From positions 62,001 through 126,000 of the forward strand of contig NZ_JBIAOU010000014.1 of assembly GCF_042879035.1 (NCBI RefSeq): a stretch of DNA of 64,000 bases. Reading direction: 5' to 3'. Source of the DNA: Rhodococcus_G sp042879035 (GTDB taxonomy: Bacteria > Actinomycetota > Actinomycetes > Mycobacteriales > Mycobacteriaceae). Of this stretch, positions 8,624-16,908 are shown piece after piece (the stretch's first letter is position 1; each line of letters opens with the position of its first letter). The notes beneath the pieces are model-generated. The model made no database searches. It was not told where the DNA came from and saw only the letters and a list, made by a program, of their open reading frames with translations. A program made the position numbers and the translations under genes.

Positions 8624-10881
8624 GAGTGCTCGAGTTCGACGGCGGGGGTGTCGGTGCGACGCAGGATGGTGACGGACTCGCCTTCCATCATCGGTACGTA
8701 ACGTCCACTGGCGAGGACCCGGTCCAACTGCTCGGCCAGGTACTCCGGGGACATCCCGTACTGCAGCTGCATCATTCCGGTGCCCTGGGCGGTGACGTAC
8801 AGGTAGGACGGATCACGGTCGAGGGCGCAGGCCGCCAGGTCGTTCAGACACGGGAAGCTGTCCACGAACATGAACTTCGGCCCGTGGGGATCGAGACTGC
8901 GCCGGACACCGTTGCTGTGCGGTGCGTACGACCACGACATCACCGTCGAACCCGGCGGCATCGCCTCGACGAAATCGGCGGTGACGGTGACCTGTTCCCT
9001 CGTGGACGCCTCGAACGCCGTGTTCAGTCCGCGGTTGGTGGTCAACAGCGCACCCAGCGCCACGAGTGCCAGGGTGGACGCGACCGCGGGTACCCACCGA
9101 GTAGGTCGGGCGCCGGCACGCCGGGTGTACACCACCCGCAGCCGTCGTCCCGCCCGGGACAGCGCGATCGCGGCGAACGGGGCGAGCACGGGCGAGGCGA
9201 GCACGAAGCAGCGGATGATCATCTCGCCGCCGTAGCTCTGGAGCAGGACGAGTGTGAACGGCGCCGCGCACGCCGCGCCGGCGACCAGCCACACCTTGCG
9301 GCGGCGGGACATCAGCCACCCGGCGAACGCGACGAGGGCGAACAGGCCCGACGCACCGATCCGGAGGTACTGCATCTGCTGATAGGTCGGGTCGCCCGAG
9401 AGGCGCTGGCTGACACCACGGTTCACCGAATTGCTCACCTGGCCGACATCGCCGAAGATCGAGTGCAGGTGGCCGATCCAGTAGTCGGTGGCGCCGTAAC
9501 TGAACCAGGCGGCGAAGACGAGTCCGGCGGCCAGCCACAGCGTCCGGTACCGGGTCGCGCCGAACAGCGAGAAGAACGCCAGTGCGATGATCGCCAGGAT
9601 CGGAGTGATCTGGTGGGTGACGGTGTCCGCCACGATCAGCAGCAGCAGGACCGCGCCGATCGCCAGGGTCCGCATCCTGCCGAATCCCGGAACCAGTCCG
9701 GGGGTTCGCCGCGGTGCGGAGATCAGGAAACGGCCGATTCCCGGACCGATCTCGGGAAGTGGCGCGCGGCGCAGTTGCCAGAGCAGCGTCGCGATCATCG
9801 TGGCGTAGAAGACCATTGCCACGGCCTGCGGGGCGAAGTAGTCCTGCTGGTACCAGTTGAACAGCTGGTAGAGCACGACCGCCAGCCAGGCCAACCGCGC
9901 GCGTCCGGTGATCGCGACGGCGATCGCGTAGAGCGGGAACGCGAGCAGCGCGTTCATGTAGAGCGGCGCCCACTCCAGCAGCGCCGACGCATCGGGGAGA
10001 TCGGCGACCGTCACCAGGTGGGCGCCCGCGGTGAAGAAGCCCGCCCAGCTGAATCGTGCGTCGATGCCGTTCGGCAGGTCTTCGCCCGCGACGAGGGTGT
10101 CGATGAAGCCGCGGTGCACGAACGCGGTCGGCACCGACGTCACGCCGCTGGCCACGGAGACCAGCATCGTGGTGTAGGCGATCAGGACCAGCGACCCGGC
10201 CGCCATCACGATGTGGTCGATGCGGCGCCGCGTCAGCGTGAACACGAGTGCGCCGCACAGTGTCGTGAGACCGATCCAGTACACCGGGCCGATCAGGGGG
10301 ACGATGCCGTAGTGGCCGGCGGACAGGAAGTCGAGCCGGGACGCCGCGAGCGCGAACAGCAGGACCGCCACCGCGAGCGCGGCGAGGCTCGCCGCCCGGG
10401 TGCGTCCCCCGGCACGCAGGTACTGCAATTCCCCTCGCGGGAGGGTGTATTCGGTCGGGAGGGTGCGGGCGGCCACCACACACGCCGCGAGCGATCCCGC
10501 GGCGAGGACCGTCTGCACGGTGAGGGGGCTCCACCAGTTCGCGACCATCGTGAACTGGGCCGCGAGGATGGTCGTCGCGAGCGACACCGACACCGTCAGC
10601 GCGCCGGAGAGCGCCCGGCCGGGGATGCGCAGCGCGACGACGACCGGCAGGCCGGGCACCAGCAGCAGTCCGGCGATCACCACGAGCAGGCGGACGATCT
10701 CGGGAACGACATCCGAATGGGACGTCACGACAAGAAGGTTCAGCAGCAGCATCGCCACGCACACCGCGGACCCGAGTGTCAGAGCCGAGCGGGGATTCCA
10801 GCCGAACCGGACCACCGGTGTGGGTGCCCGGTGGGACGCCGGGGTCGGCCGAGGGGCCGACACCACGGAGGAACCCGTCAT
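8620..10881 (-). CDS. Large polytopic membrane protein, candidate polymerase or GT-C glycosyltransferase
   Basis: A 753-aa protein with more than a dozen hydrophobic helices and two larger outside-type loops. One has GIDARFSWAGFFTAG, and a hallmark segment FNWYQQDYFAPQAVAM follows further in. The C-terminal 130 residues form a soluble domain (EAMPPGSTVMSWSYAPHSN, FVDSFPCLND). This architecture resembles GT-C enzymes and Wzy-type polymerases, which use lipid-linked sugar donors outside the membrane. ATG 10881 overlaps the stop of the double glycosyltransferase gene by 4 nt. I do not recognise a named family; the polymerase role is inferred from the flippase, GT2 genes and GH16 around it. Confidence 0.7.
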   Translation of the reverse strand: MTGSSVVSAPRPTPASHRAPTPVVRFGWNPRSALTLGSAVCVAMLLLNLLVVTSHSDVVPEIVRLLVVIAGLLLVPGLPVVVALRIPGRALSGALTVSVSLATTILAAQFTMVANWWSPLTVQTVLAAGSLAACVVAARTLPTEYTLPRGELQYLRAGGRTRAASLAALAVAVLLFALAASRLDFLSAGHYGIVPLIGPVYWIGLTTLCGALVFTLTRRRIDHIVMAAGSLVLIAYTTMLVSVASGVTSVPTAFVHRGFIDTLVAGEDLPNGIDARFSWAGFFTAGAHLVTVADLPDASALLEWAPLYMNALLAFPLYAIAVAITGRARLAWLAVVLYQLFNWYQQDYFAPQAVAMVFYATMIATLLWQLRRAPLPEIGPGIGRFLISAPRRTPGLVPGFGRMRTLAIGAVLLLLIVADTVTHQITPILAIIALAFFSLFGATRYRTLWLAAGLVFAAWFSYGATDYWIGHLHSIFGDVGQVSNSVNRGVSQRLSGDPTYQQMQYLRIGASGLFALVAFAGWLMSRRRKVWLVAGAACAAPFTLVLLQSYGGEMIIRCFVLASPVLAPFAAIALSRAGRRLRVVYTRRAGARPTRWVPAVASTLALVALGALLTTNRGLNTAFEASTREQVTVTADFVEAMPPGSTVMSWSYAPHSNGVRRSLDPHGPKFMFVDSFPCLNDLAACALDRDPSYLYVTAQGTGMMQLQYGMSPEYLAEQLDRVLASGRYVPMMEGESVTILRRTDTPAVELEHS

Positions 10882-12896
10882 CGATTCGCCCCGGTGCGGC
10901 GACCGGCCAGGTGACTGCGCACGAACAGGATCGGGCCGGTCACGTATCCCCACGCCTCGAGCGCGCGCAGCTGCAGCGGCCAGTCCGACGGGAAGTCGAC
11001 GTTCTTGGCCGAATTCGGCGAGAACAGCATGTGCAGGCCGCGCGGGAAGCGGGCGAGGATCGGAATTGCGTGGCCGGACAGCACGAACTTCGCCAACGAC
11101 GCCGCCATCCCGGTGCCGTATCCGTAGGACTGCTCACGCAGGTCTGCCATGTTGTCGCGGTGGTAGTGCCGGACGACGGCGTCCGGGTTGTAGGCGATCG
11201 ACCATCCGCGCAGCAGGGTGGCCCGGAACGAGTCGAGGTCCTCGCCGCCGCGGGTGGGTGTGCCGGTACCGAGGCGCTCGTCGAAACCGCCGATCGACTC
11301 GAGGGCGCTGGATCGGAACGCCATGTTGTTCCCCGATCCGCACTCGCCCGCGGTGTACGGGAAGAACGGTCCGCGGGCGCCGAAGTCGCCCAGTTCCGGG
11401 CTCGACTCGTGGGGGCGCATCGCCCACACCGTCGCGGTCGGGCCCTTGTCGAAGACCTTCGCCTCCTCGAACCACTCCTGCTCGCGGGTGGTCGCGTCAG
11501 TGCCGAGCACCCGGCCCGTGACGAGGCCGATCGCACCGACGGGGTCGGCGCGGAAGGTGCGGACGATGCCGGACACCCAGTCCCGATCGGGCAGCGCGTC
11601 GTCGTCGGTGAAGGCCACGATGCGACCGGCGGCGGACTGGTGGCCGATGTTGCGGGCCGCGGACACGCCCGGGACCGGCTGGTCGATGACCCGCAACCGG
11701 GGGTCCTCGATGCCGGCGACCATCTGCCGGACGCCTCCGCGGTGCGGCCGGTTGTCGACGACGATCAGTTCGATGTTCGGATGGTCCTGGGCCAGTACGG
11801 CATTCGCGGTGGCGATCAGCGAGTCGCGGCCGACGGTGGGAACCACGACGGTGACGAGTTCGTCCTCGCGGACCGCGGCCTCGTGCGCGGCGAGGGGAGT
11901 GGTCGCGGGCGCCTCGGGGCTGGTGCGCCGGGTGAGTCGGAGGCGGGCCGCGCCGGCCGCCGTGGACGTGGCGGTGAGCACGAGACCGAACACGAGCACG
12001 AGGATGCGACCGAGCGCGGCGAGGCCGCCTCCGGTCACGGACTGCCGGAGATACCGCAGGACACCGCTGCTCAGCGTCCGGACGACGAAGCTGCGCTCGG
12101 CGGACAGGCCGGCGTCCGCGCCAACCATGTCGGACAGCACGGCCTTCGAGCGGCCCTCGTGCCGGCAGCGGCTGGAGAAGTAACGCAGGGTCGCGCGGCT
12201 GTCCGGGACCACGTGGTCGACGGCGAATGCGGTCGTCCGCACGATGCGCGAGGATGGGAACCGTCGGCGCAGTTCGATGCCCATCAGGGTCTCCTCGCAG
12301 CCGGCGGGAACCGTCCCGACCCGGCCGAGGCGGTCGGAGAACCCGCCGATCTTCACGAGTTCGGCGCGGCGCACCGCCATCGCGGCCCCGATCGGGTTGC
12401 GGATCTCGGCTCCGTCCGCGGCCAGGCCGCGGTAGTCGCAGCCGACGACCCAGCCGAACTCGTCGGGGAACCACGTCGGTGCGCTGCCGGACTCCCAGGC
12501 GGCGTGTACCGCACCGCCGACGGCGACCACGGTGGGGTCCGTGAACGCGCAGCGGGCGGCGTCGAGCGCGCCGGGGCGCAGGGCGGCGTCGTCGTCGAGG
12601 AACGCGACGATCTCGGCGGTCGCGATCCCGACGCCCGTGTTGCGGGCGCCGGAGAGGCCGCGGCTGTGGGTGTTGGCCTCGATGGTGACACCGCTCGGAT
12701 ACCGGTCGCGGAGCGCGGCCAGCAGGTCGGGGTTGTGGTCGACGACCACGATCAGTTCGTCGTCGGCGCGCAGTTGTCCACGCGCCGCCTCGATCCCGGT
12801 GACGAGCAGGTCGAGGCGTTCGGCGGTGTAGCAGCTGATCAGGACGGCGATCCGGGGGACGGCGGTCCCGGGGTTCGGGCGAGTGGTCGAGGCCAA
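10878..12896 (-). CDS. Two-domain family 2 glycosyltransferase
   Basis: A 672-aa protein with two GT-A domains in tandem. Domain 1 (about residues 15-270) has IAVLISCYTAERL and AFLDDDAAL; domain 2 (about 345-610) has VTVVVPTVGRDSL, the donor-site AFTDDDALPD and GGEDLDSF. A hydrophobic stretch near residues 305-325 lies between them. The start is TTG with GGAG 7 nt upstream, and an iron-box-like sequence ends about 40 nt before it. It is the first gene of a coupled operon with the large membrane protein, the 65-aa protein and GH16. Two different domains suggest it adds two sugars or makes an alternating polymer. Confidence 0.85.
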   Translation of the reverse strand: MASTTRPNPGTAVPRIAVLISCYTAERLDLLVTGIEAARGQLRADDELIVVVDHNPDLLAALRDRYPSGVTIEANTHSRGLSGARNTGVGIATAEIVAFLDDDAALRPGALDAARCAFTDPTVVAVGGAVHAAWESGSAPTWFPDEFGWVVGCDYRGLAADGAEIRNPIGAAMAVRRAELVKIGGFSDRLGRVGTVPAGCEETLMGIELRRRFPSSRIVRTTAFAVDHVVPDSRATLRYFSSRCRHEGRSKAVLSDMVGADAGLSAERSFVVRTLSSGVLRYLRQSVTGGGLAALGRILVLVFGLVLTATSTAAGAARLRLTRRTSPEAPATTPLAAHEAAVREDELVTVVVPTVGRDSLIATANAVLAQDHPNIELIVVDNRPHRGGVRQMVAGIEDPRLRVIDQPVPGVSAARNIGHQSAAGRIVAFTDDDALPDRDWVSGIVRTFRADPVGAIGLVTGRVLGTDATTREQEWFEEAKVFDKGPTATVWAMRPHESSPELGDFGARGPFFPYTAGECGSGNNMAFRSSALESIGGFDERLGTGTPTRGGEDLDSFRATLLRGWSIAYNPDAVVRHYHRDNMADLREQSYGYGTGMAASLAKFVLSGHAIPILARFPRGLHMLFSPNSAKNVDFPSDWPLQLRALEAWGYVTGPILFVRSHLAGRRTGANR

Positions 12897-12935
12897 GGCG
12901 AAACTCCGGGTCGGCTGGGGCGGCGTCCCTTCCCT

Positions 12936-12954
12936 TTAGGAAAGGCTTGCCTAC
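12936..12954. promoter_or_regulatory. Putative iron box upstream of the double glycosyltransferase operon
   Basis: TTAGGAAAGGCTTGCCTAC matches 14 of 19 positions of the IdeR consensus and shares a 15-nt core with the site at 5179-5197. It sits in the short gap after the acyltransferase stop and about 40 nt before the TTG start, a normal operator position. Confidence 0.65.
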
Positions 12955-12988
12955 CTTACTGGGTGGTGGTCGGGTACGGAAAATCGGG

Positions 12989-14224
12989 TCAGGGGAGTAG
13001 ACCGAGCGGGTCGGAGGCCGCCCGGTCGAGACCGTCCTGGATCGCCGCGCGGTCGAACGTGTTGCCGTGGAACGACGCGGTCGTGGTCACGGCGCCGCCC
13101 ACGATCGCCCAGGTGAGGGTGATGCCGTTCGGCCCCGTCGGATCGTTGTGGGCGACATAGAAGGGGTCGGCGGTACCCAGCCACGGGATGGTCCCGTGCC
13201 GGGGAACGGCCCCGATGCTCGAGAACAGCAGCCGGGCACGGGGTTCGCGGGACCGGGCAGTCGGATGCGTCCCGTCCGAGCCCGCGCGCAACCCGAGACG
13301 GGTGCGAGTCGCGTTGAGCGCCAGGTTCGCCACCGGACGCCCCGACGACATCGCGTCCGCGGTGGCCCGGTGGATCGTGGCCGGGGTCGGGGCGTCGCCC
13401 AGGTCGAACTCCAGCCCCGACACGAAATTGCCCAGGGGGACGCGACCTTTCGGCAGGTAGCGGCGGGCGTCGAGGGTGACGGTGGCGGTCGGGTCGATCG
13501 GAACACCCGCAGCGGTGAGGCTGCGGTGCAGCACCGACGCGAACACCGCGAACATCGAGGTGCCCGGGTCCCGCTCGTCGCGCCAGACCCGCAGGCCCGC
13601 CACCGTCGAGGTCGGCATCGTCGAGACGGAGGCCGCCCGGGCCGGGGCCCAGGGGATCTCGGGTACCGACGCGGGCGACGCGGCAGCGCGGCGCAGCGAA
13701 CTGCGCAGGGCCCAGGCACGGCGGGGGTCGCTGCCGTAGGTGCGCGCCACCGCGGTCCCGATCCCGTTGCCCCGCCTGCGGGAGGGCTGCCACACCGCCG
13801 TGTCGGACGGGTCGATCGTGCCGAGGATGACACCGTGCATCGTCAGCGCGAGCGCGACCTCGCCGAGGCCGTGATTGTGGTCGGTGCGCACGTAGTCGCC
13901 GGCGAGCACGACGCTGGTCGGACGCCGGTCCGCCGGGAGATCCGTGTCGGTGGGAAGGTCGTAGAGGTCCAGCGGGGACGCCGGGGGATCGATCCGCGTC
14001 ACGGTCGGGCGGTGGGCGTCCGCGTCGAATTCCCACCGGTTGCTGCGGGTGGACGGGCGCAGTCCGAGCCGGGCGTGCGGACCGGCGGCGGCCATCACCC
14101 GGAGCCGGTCGGCGATGACGTGGTCGTCCGGGAGGCGGACCGGCCCGATGATCGAGGTGATCCGGGTCCGGCTGTGCATCACGTCCAGATGGCTGACCCG
14201 GACGGTGGAGCGGTCGGCGGACAT
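12989..14224 (-). CDS. Condensation/PapA-like acyltransferase with altered active-site motif
   Basis: A 411-aa protein of the CoA-dependent acyltransferase superfamily (NRPS condensation, PapA, wax ester synthases). The expected HHxxxDG is replaced by DHNHGLGEV, giving HxxxE if the second His is catalytic. Later landmarks are kept: DARRYLPKGRVPLGNFVSGL and LLFSSIGAVPRHG. It probably esterifies or amidates the product, perhaps joining the aromatic or an acyl chain to a sugar. It follows the epimerase with no gap (its ATG abuts the stop), so the two are co-expressed. The altered motif might mean a changed acceptor or a binding role only. Confidence 0.65.
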   Translation of the reverse strand: MSADRSTVRVSHLDVMHSRTRITSIIGPVRLPDDHVIADRLRVMAAAGPHARLGLRPSTRSNRWEFDADAHRPTVTRIDPPASPLDLYDLPTDTDLPADRRPTSVVLAGDYVRTDHNHGLGEVALALTMHGVILGTIDPSDTAVWQPSRRRGNGIGTAVARTYGSDPRRAWALRSSLRRAAASPASVPEIPWAPARAASVSTMPTSTVAGLRVWRDERDPGTSMFAVFASVLHRSLTAAGVPIDPTATVTLDARRYLPKGRVPLGNFVSGLEFDLGDAPTPATIHRATADAMSSGRPVANLALNATRTRLGLRAGSDGTHPTARSREPRARLLFSSIGAVPRHGTIPWLGTADPFYVAHNDPTGPNGITLTWAIVGGAVTTTASFHGNTFDRAAIQDGLDRAASDPLGLLP

Positions 14225-15184
14225 TCAGACGGCAACCGGCTCGCTCGCGTCGGTGTCACGGAAGTAGGCGACCGTGCGGTCGATCCCCTCCTCGAGTGTC
14301 ACCGACGGACGCCAGTCGAGGACGCGGTGGGCGAGGCCGGCGTCGAGGGCGGAGCGTCGCACGTCGCCGGGCCGTTCCGGTTTCCACACCGGCGCGGTGG
14401 TCGCTCCCGTGGCCGCGGACACGAGGCGGTTCAGCTCCACATCGCTCGTCTCCACACCGGTTCCGATGTTGAAGCGCAGTCCCGAACCCCGGTCGCCGGC
14501 GGCGGCGACGAAGGCGGAGACGACGTCCTCGACGAACACGTAGTCGCGGGTGTTGCCGCCGTCGCCGAAGAGGCTGGTGGGCCGGCCGGCGAGCATCTCG
14601 CGCGCGAAGATCGCGACCACGCCTGCCTCGCCGTGCGGGTCCTGACGCGGGCCGTACACGTTGGCCGGTGCGATGTGCGAGCAGTCGAGGCCGTGCAACC
14701 TGCGGAAGCTGTCGAGGTAGAGCTCGCCGCTGACCTTGCTGCAGGCGTACGGCGACATCGGTCGCACCGGGGCCTGCTCGCTCACGGGCAGGTCGTCGGT
14801 CACTCCGTAGATCGAGCCGCCGGACGAGGTGAAGACGATCTTTCGAGCCCCGGCGTCCCGGGCGGCGGTCGCCACCCGGATGGTGCCGACGATGTTGGTC
14901 TCGGCGTCGAAGACGGGGTCCGCCACCGAGTTCCGGACGTCGATCTGCGCGGCGAGATGGAAGACGACCTCGGGCCGGAAGCGGGCGAGCGTCGGTGCGA
15001 GATCCGCGCTGCGGATGTCGAGCGTCTCGAGATCGACGGCGTCGGTGGCGAGCGCGTCGGCGATGTTGGCCTCGCGGCCGCGGCTGAGGTCGTCGAGGAC
15101 CAGGACCCGGTGTCCGTCACCGCGCAGCCGGTCCACGAGTGTGGATCCGATGAACCCGGCCCCACCGGTAACCACTACGCGCAT
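14225..15184 (-). CDS. NAD-dependent sugar epimerase/dehydratase (GalE/RmlB-like)
   Basis: A 319-aa extended short-chain dehydrogenase acting on nucleotide sugars. TGGAGFIG binds NAD near the N-terminus, TSSGGSIYG carries the active-site Ser/Thr strand and SPYACSKVSGE gives the YxxxK pair; NVYGPRQDP and GGNTRDYVFVEDV are substrate-binding landmarks. The length fits UDP-hexose 4-epimerases of mycobacteria and rhodococci. It is the first gene of a two-gene unit with the acyltransferase, and its Shine-Dalgarno region overlaps a weak iron-box-like sequence. It probably supplies an activated sugar such as UDP-galactose to the local glycosyltransferases. Confidence 0.85.
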   Translation of the reverse strand: MRVVVTGGAGFIGSTLVDRLRGDGHRVLVLDDLSRGREANIADALATDAVDLETLDIRSADLAPTLARFRPEVVFHLAAQIDVRNSVADPVFDAETNIVGTIRVATAARDAGARKIVFTSSGGSIYGVTDDLPVSEQAPVRPMSPYACSKVSGELYLDSFRRLHGLDCSHIAPANVYGPRQDPHGEAGVVAIFAREMLAGRPTSLFGDGGNTRDYVFVEDVVSAFVAAAGDRGSGLRFNIGTGVETSDVELNRLVSAATGATTAPVWKPERPGDVRRSALDAGLAHRVLDWRPSVTLEEGIDRTVAYFRDTDASEPVAV

Positions 15185-15202
15185 CAGGTATGCCTTCCCT
15201 TA
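15184..15202. promoter_or_regulatory. Weak iron-box-like sequence overlapping the epimerase ribosome-binding region
   Basis: TCAGGTATGCCTTCCCTTA matches 12 of 19 strict consensus positions (14 if degenerate W/S positions are allowed). It covers the AAGG ribosome-binding site and ends at the ATG of the epimerase. The purine-rich ribosome site itself could explain part of the match, so this is the weakest of the four. Confidence 0.4.
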
Positions 15203-15422
15203 CTTACTCGGTCGAGCGAGTCTAACCAGGAGTCGCCGCCGGAGGGCCGTGCAGGTGTCCGACGCCGGCTCTTTCGGAGCCGGATGAAGGCCGCGTAGGT
15301 GTACTCGATTCGTTATCCAACTCTGCGGAAACGAAATATTCGGGTGATAGCTTCCATTTGCTGCAGATATTGGTGAACCGCGTGTGAAACCTCTCGTCAC
15401 CCCTCAGGCGAATGGAAAATCC

Positions 15423-16820
15423 ATGGTCCACGATCGCGTGCACAATTCTCGGCGCGGATACCGGTCCCGTTTATCGGTACTCGCCCGCCCCTTCTCGGGT
15501 ACGAGAGCGAAATCATGCGCCCTCGCCGCGAGCGTGCTCGTCGCCGCCGCAGCGGGTGGAATTGTCGCGCTGCCGTCCGCGGCGGTCGCCGCCACCCCGG
15601 GCACCGTGCGAACGTCCGGCGGACTGTGCCTCGACAACAAATGGGGCGTCACCACGAACGGCAATGCCGTGCAGGTGTACCAGTGCAACCAGTCACCCGC
15701 ACAGAGCTGGACCATCGAGGCCGACGCCACGGTCAGGGTGCAGGGCCGGTGCCTGACACCCCAGAACAACCGTTCCGGGGCCGCACTCGTGGTCGACGGG
15801 TGCACCGGTGCCGCGAACCAGCGGTGGACACCGCGCGCCGACGGTTCCGTTGTCTCGCAAGCGAACGGGATGTGCGCGGAGAACCGCGACGGACGCGAGG
15901 TGAACGAGAATCCGGTGGTCGTGCGCGCGTGCAGTGGCGCCGCGGCGCAGCGTTGGGTGTACTCCGGTGTGCCCGCGACGACCCCGACCACGACCGCCGT
16001 GCCCCCCACGACCACGACCGCGACGGTTCCGCCCGTGCCGACGACCACCGTCGCGGCCCCGGTGTCACCCTCCGGCATCGCCGCGCCGCGCGGCAACCTG
16101 CCGGGCTGGCGGCAGATCTTCGTCGACGACTTCACGAAGGCCGCGGCGGTCGGAACGTGGGCGAATGCGTGCGACCCGGACAAGATCGTGTACACGGGCG
16201 CCGAGGGTCGGAAATGGCGCACCTATCCGAGTTGTTATCTCGACACCTATCAGAAACGGCCGTACCGACCGGACCAGGTGTTGAGTGTCGCCAATGGCGT
16301 CCTGAATTTCCATCTGCACCCGGTGGACGGCCTTCCCGCCGGCGCAAATCCTTCTCCGCTGATCGACGGAAACAGTCAGTACCAGACATTCGGCCGGTAT
16401 TCGGCGCGATTCAAGGTCGACAGCCCCGACCTGAGTGAGTACTACGTGGCCTGGTTGCTCTGGCCGCAGTCGGAGCGTTGGCCGCAGGACGGCGAATTCG
16501 ACTTCCCCGAAGGCGGCCTCGCGGGGACGGCCGGTGGCTTCCATCACTACTCGGGTGCCGGGTCGTGCGTCGGTGGCTGCCAGGAGCTGGCCACCGACAT
16601 CGGTGCCCGGTTCACCGACTGGCACACCTACACGATCGAGTGGTCGCCGGGCCGGATCCGCTACCTGCTCGACGACCGGGTGGTCCTCGACAGCACCGCG
16701 TGGGTGCCGTCCACGCCGATGCGGTGGCAGTTGCAGACCGAGACCAACGGCAACGGCTCACACAGTGGGAACCTGCTGGTCGACTGGGTGTCGGTGTGGG
16801 CGCGCGACACGACGGTGTGA
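15423..16820 (+). CDS. Secreted GH16 glycoside hydrolase with ricin-type lectin domain
   Basis: A 465-aa exported enzyme. A long basic n-region and hydrophobic core end at AVAA (about residue 56). A ricin-B beta-trefoil of about 120 residues follows, with three QxW marks (QSW, QRW, QRW). A Thr/Pro linker then leads to a GH16 domain from NLPGWRQIF with catalytic EFDFPE. The lectin would hold the enzyme on a glycan. ATG 15423 is chosen; GTG 15384 in frame would extend it by 13 residues. The 220 bp upstream are AT-richer than the surroundings and hold no other gene. It is paralogous to the next gene and probably acts on the same polymer. Confidence 0.85.
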   Translation: MVHDRVHNSRRGYRSRLSVLARPFSGTRAKSCALAASVLVAAAAGGIVALPSAAVAATPGTVRTSGGLCLDNKWGVTTNGNAVQVYQCNQSPAQSWTIEADATVRVQGRCLTPQNNRSGAALVVDGCTGAANQRWTPRADGSVVSQANGMCAENRDGREVNENPVVVRACSGAAAQRWVYSGVPATTPTTTAVPPTTTTATVPPVPTTTVAAPVSPSGIAAPRGNLPGWRQIFVDDFTKAAAVGTWANACDPDKIVYTGAEGRKWRTYPSCYLDTYQKRPYRPDQVLSVANGVLNFHLHPVDGLPAGANPSPLIDGNSQYQTFGRYSARFKVDSPDLSEYYVAWLLWPQSERWPQDGEFDFPEGGLAGTAGGFHHYSGAGSCVGGCQELATDIGARFTDWHTYTIEWSPGRIRYLLDDRVVLDSTAWVPSTPMRWQLQTETNGNGSHSGNLLVDWVSVWARDTTV

Positions 16821-16908
16821 CGGACGTCGTGACGTAGGGACACAATTCGGGGACGGGGGTCAGTAAGGTGACCCTCGGTCGACGTCCCCGTACCCCCTGG
16901 AGAATCAG

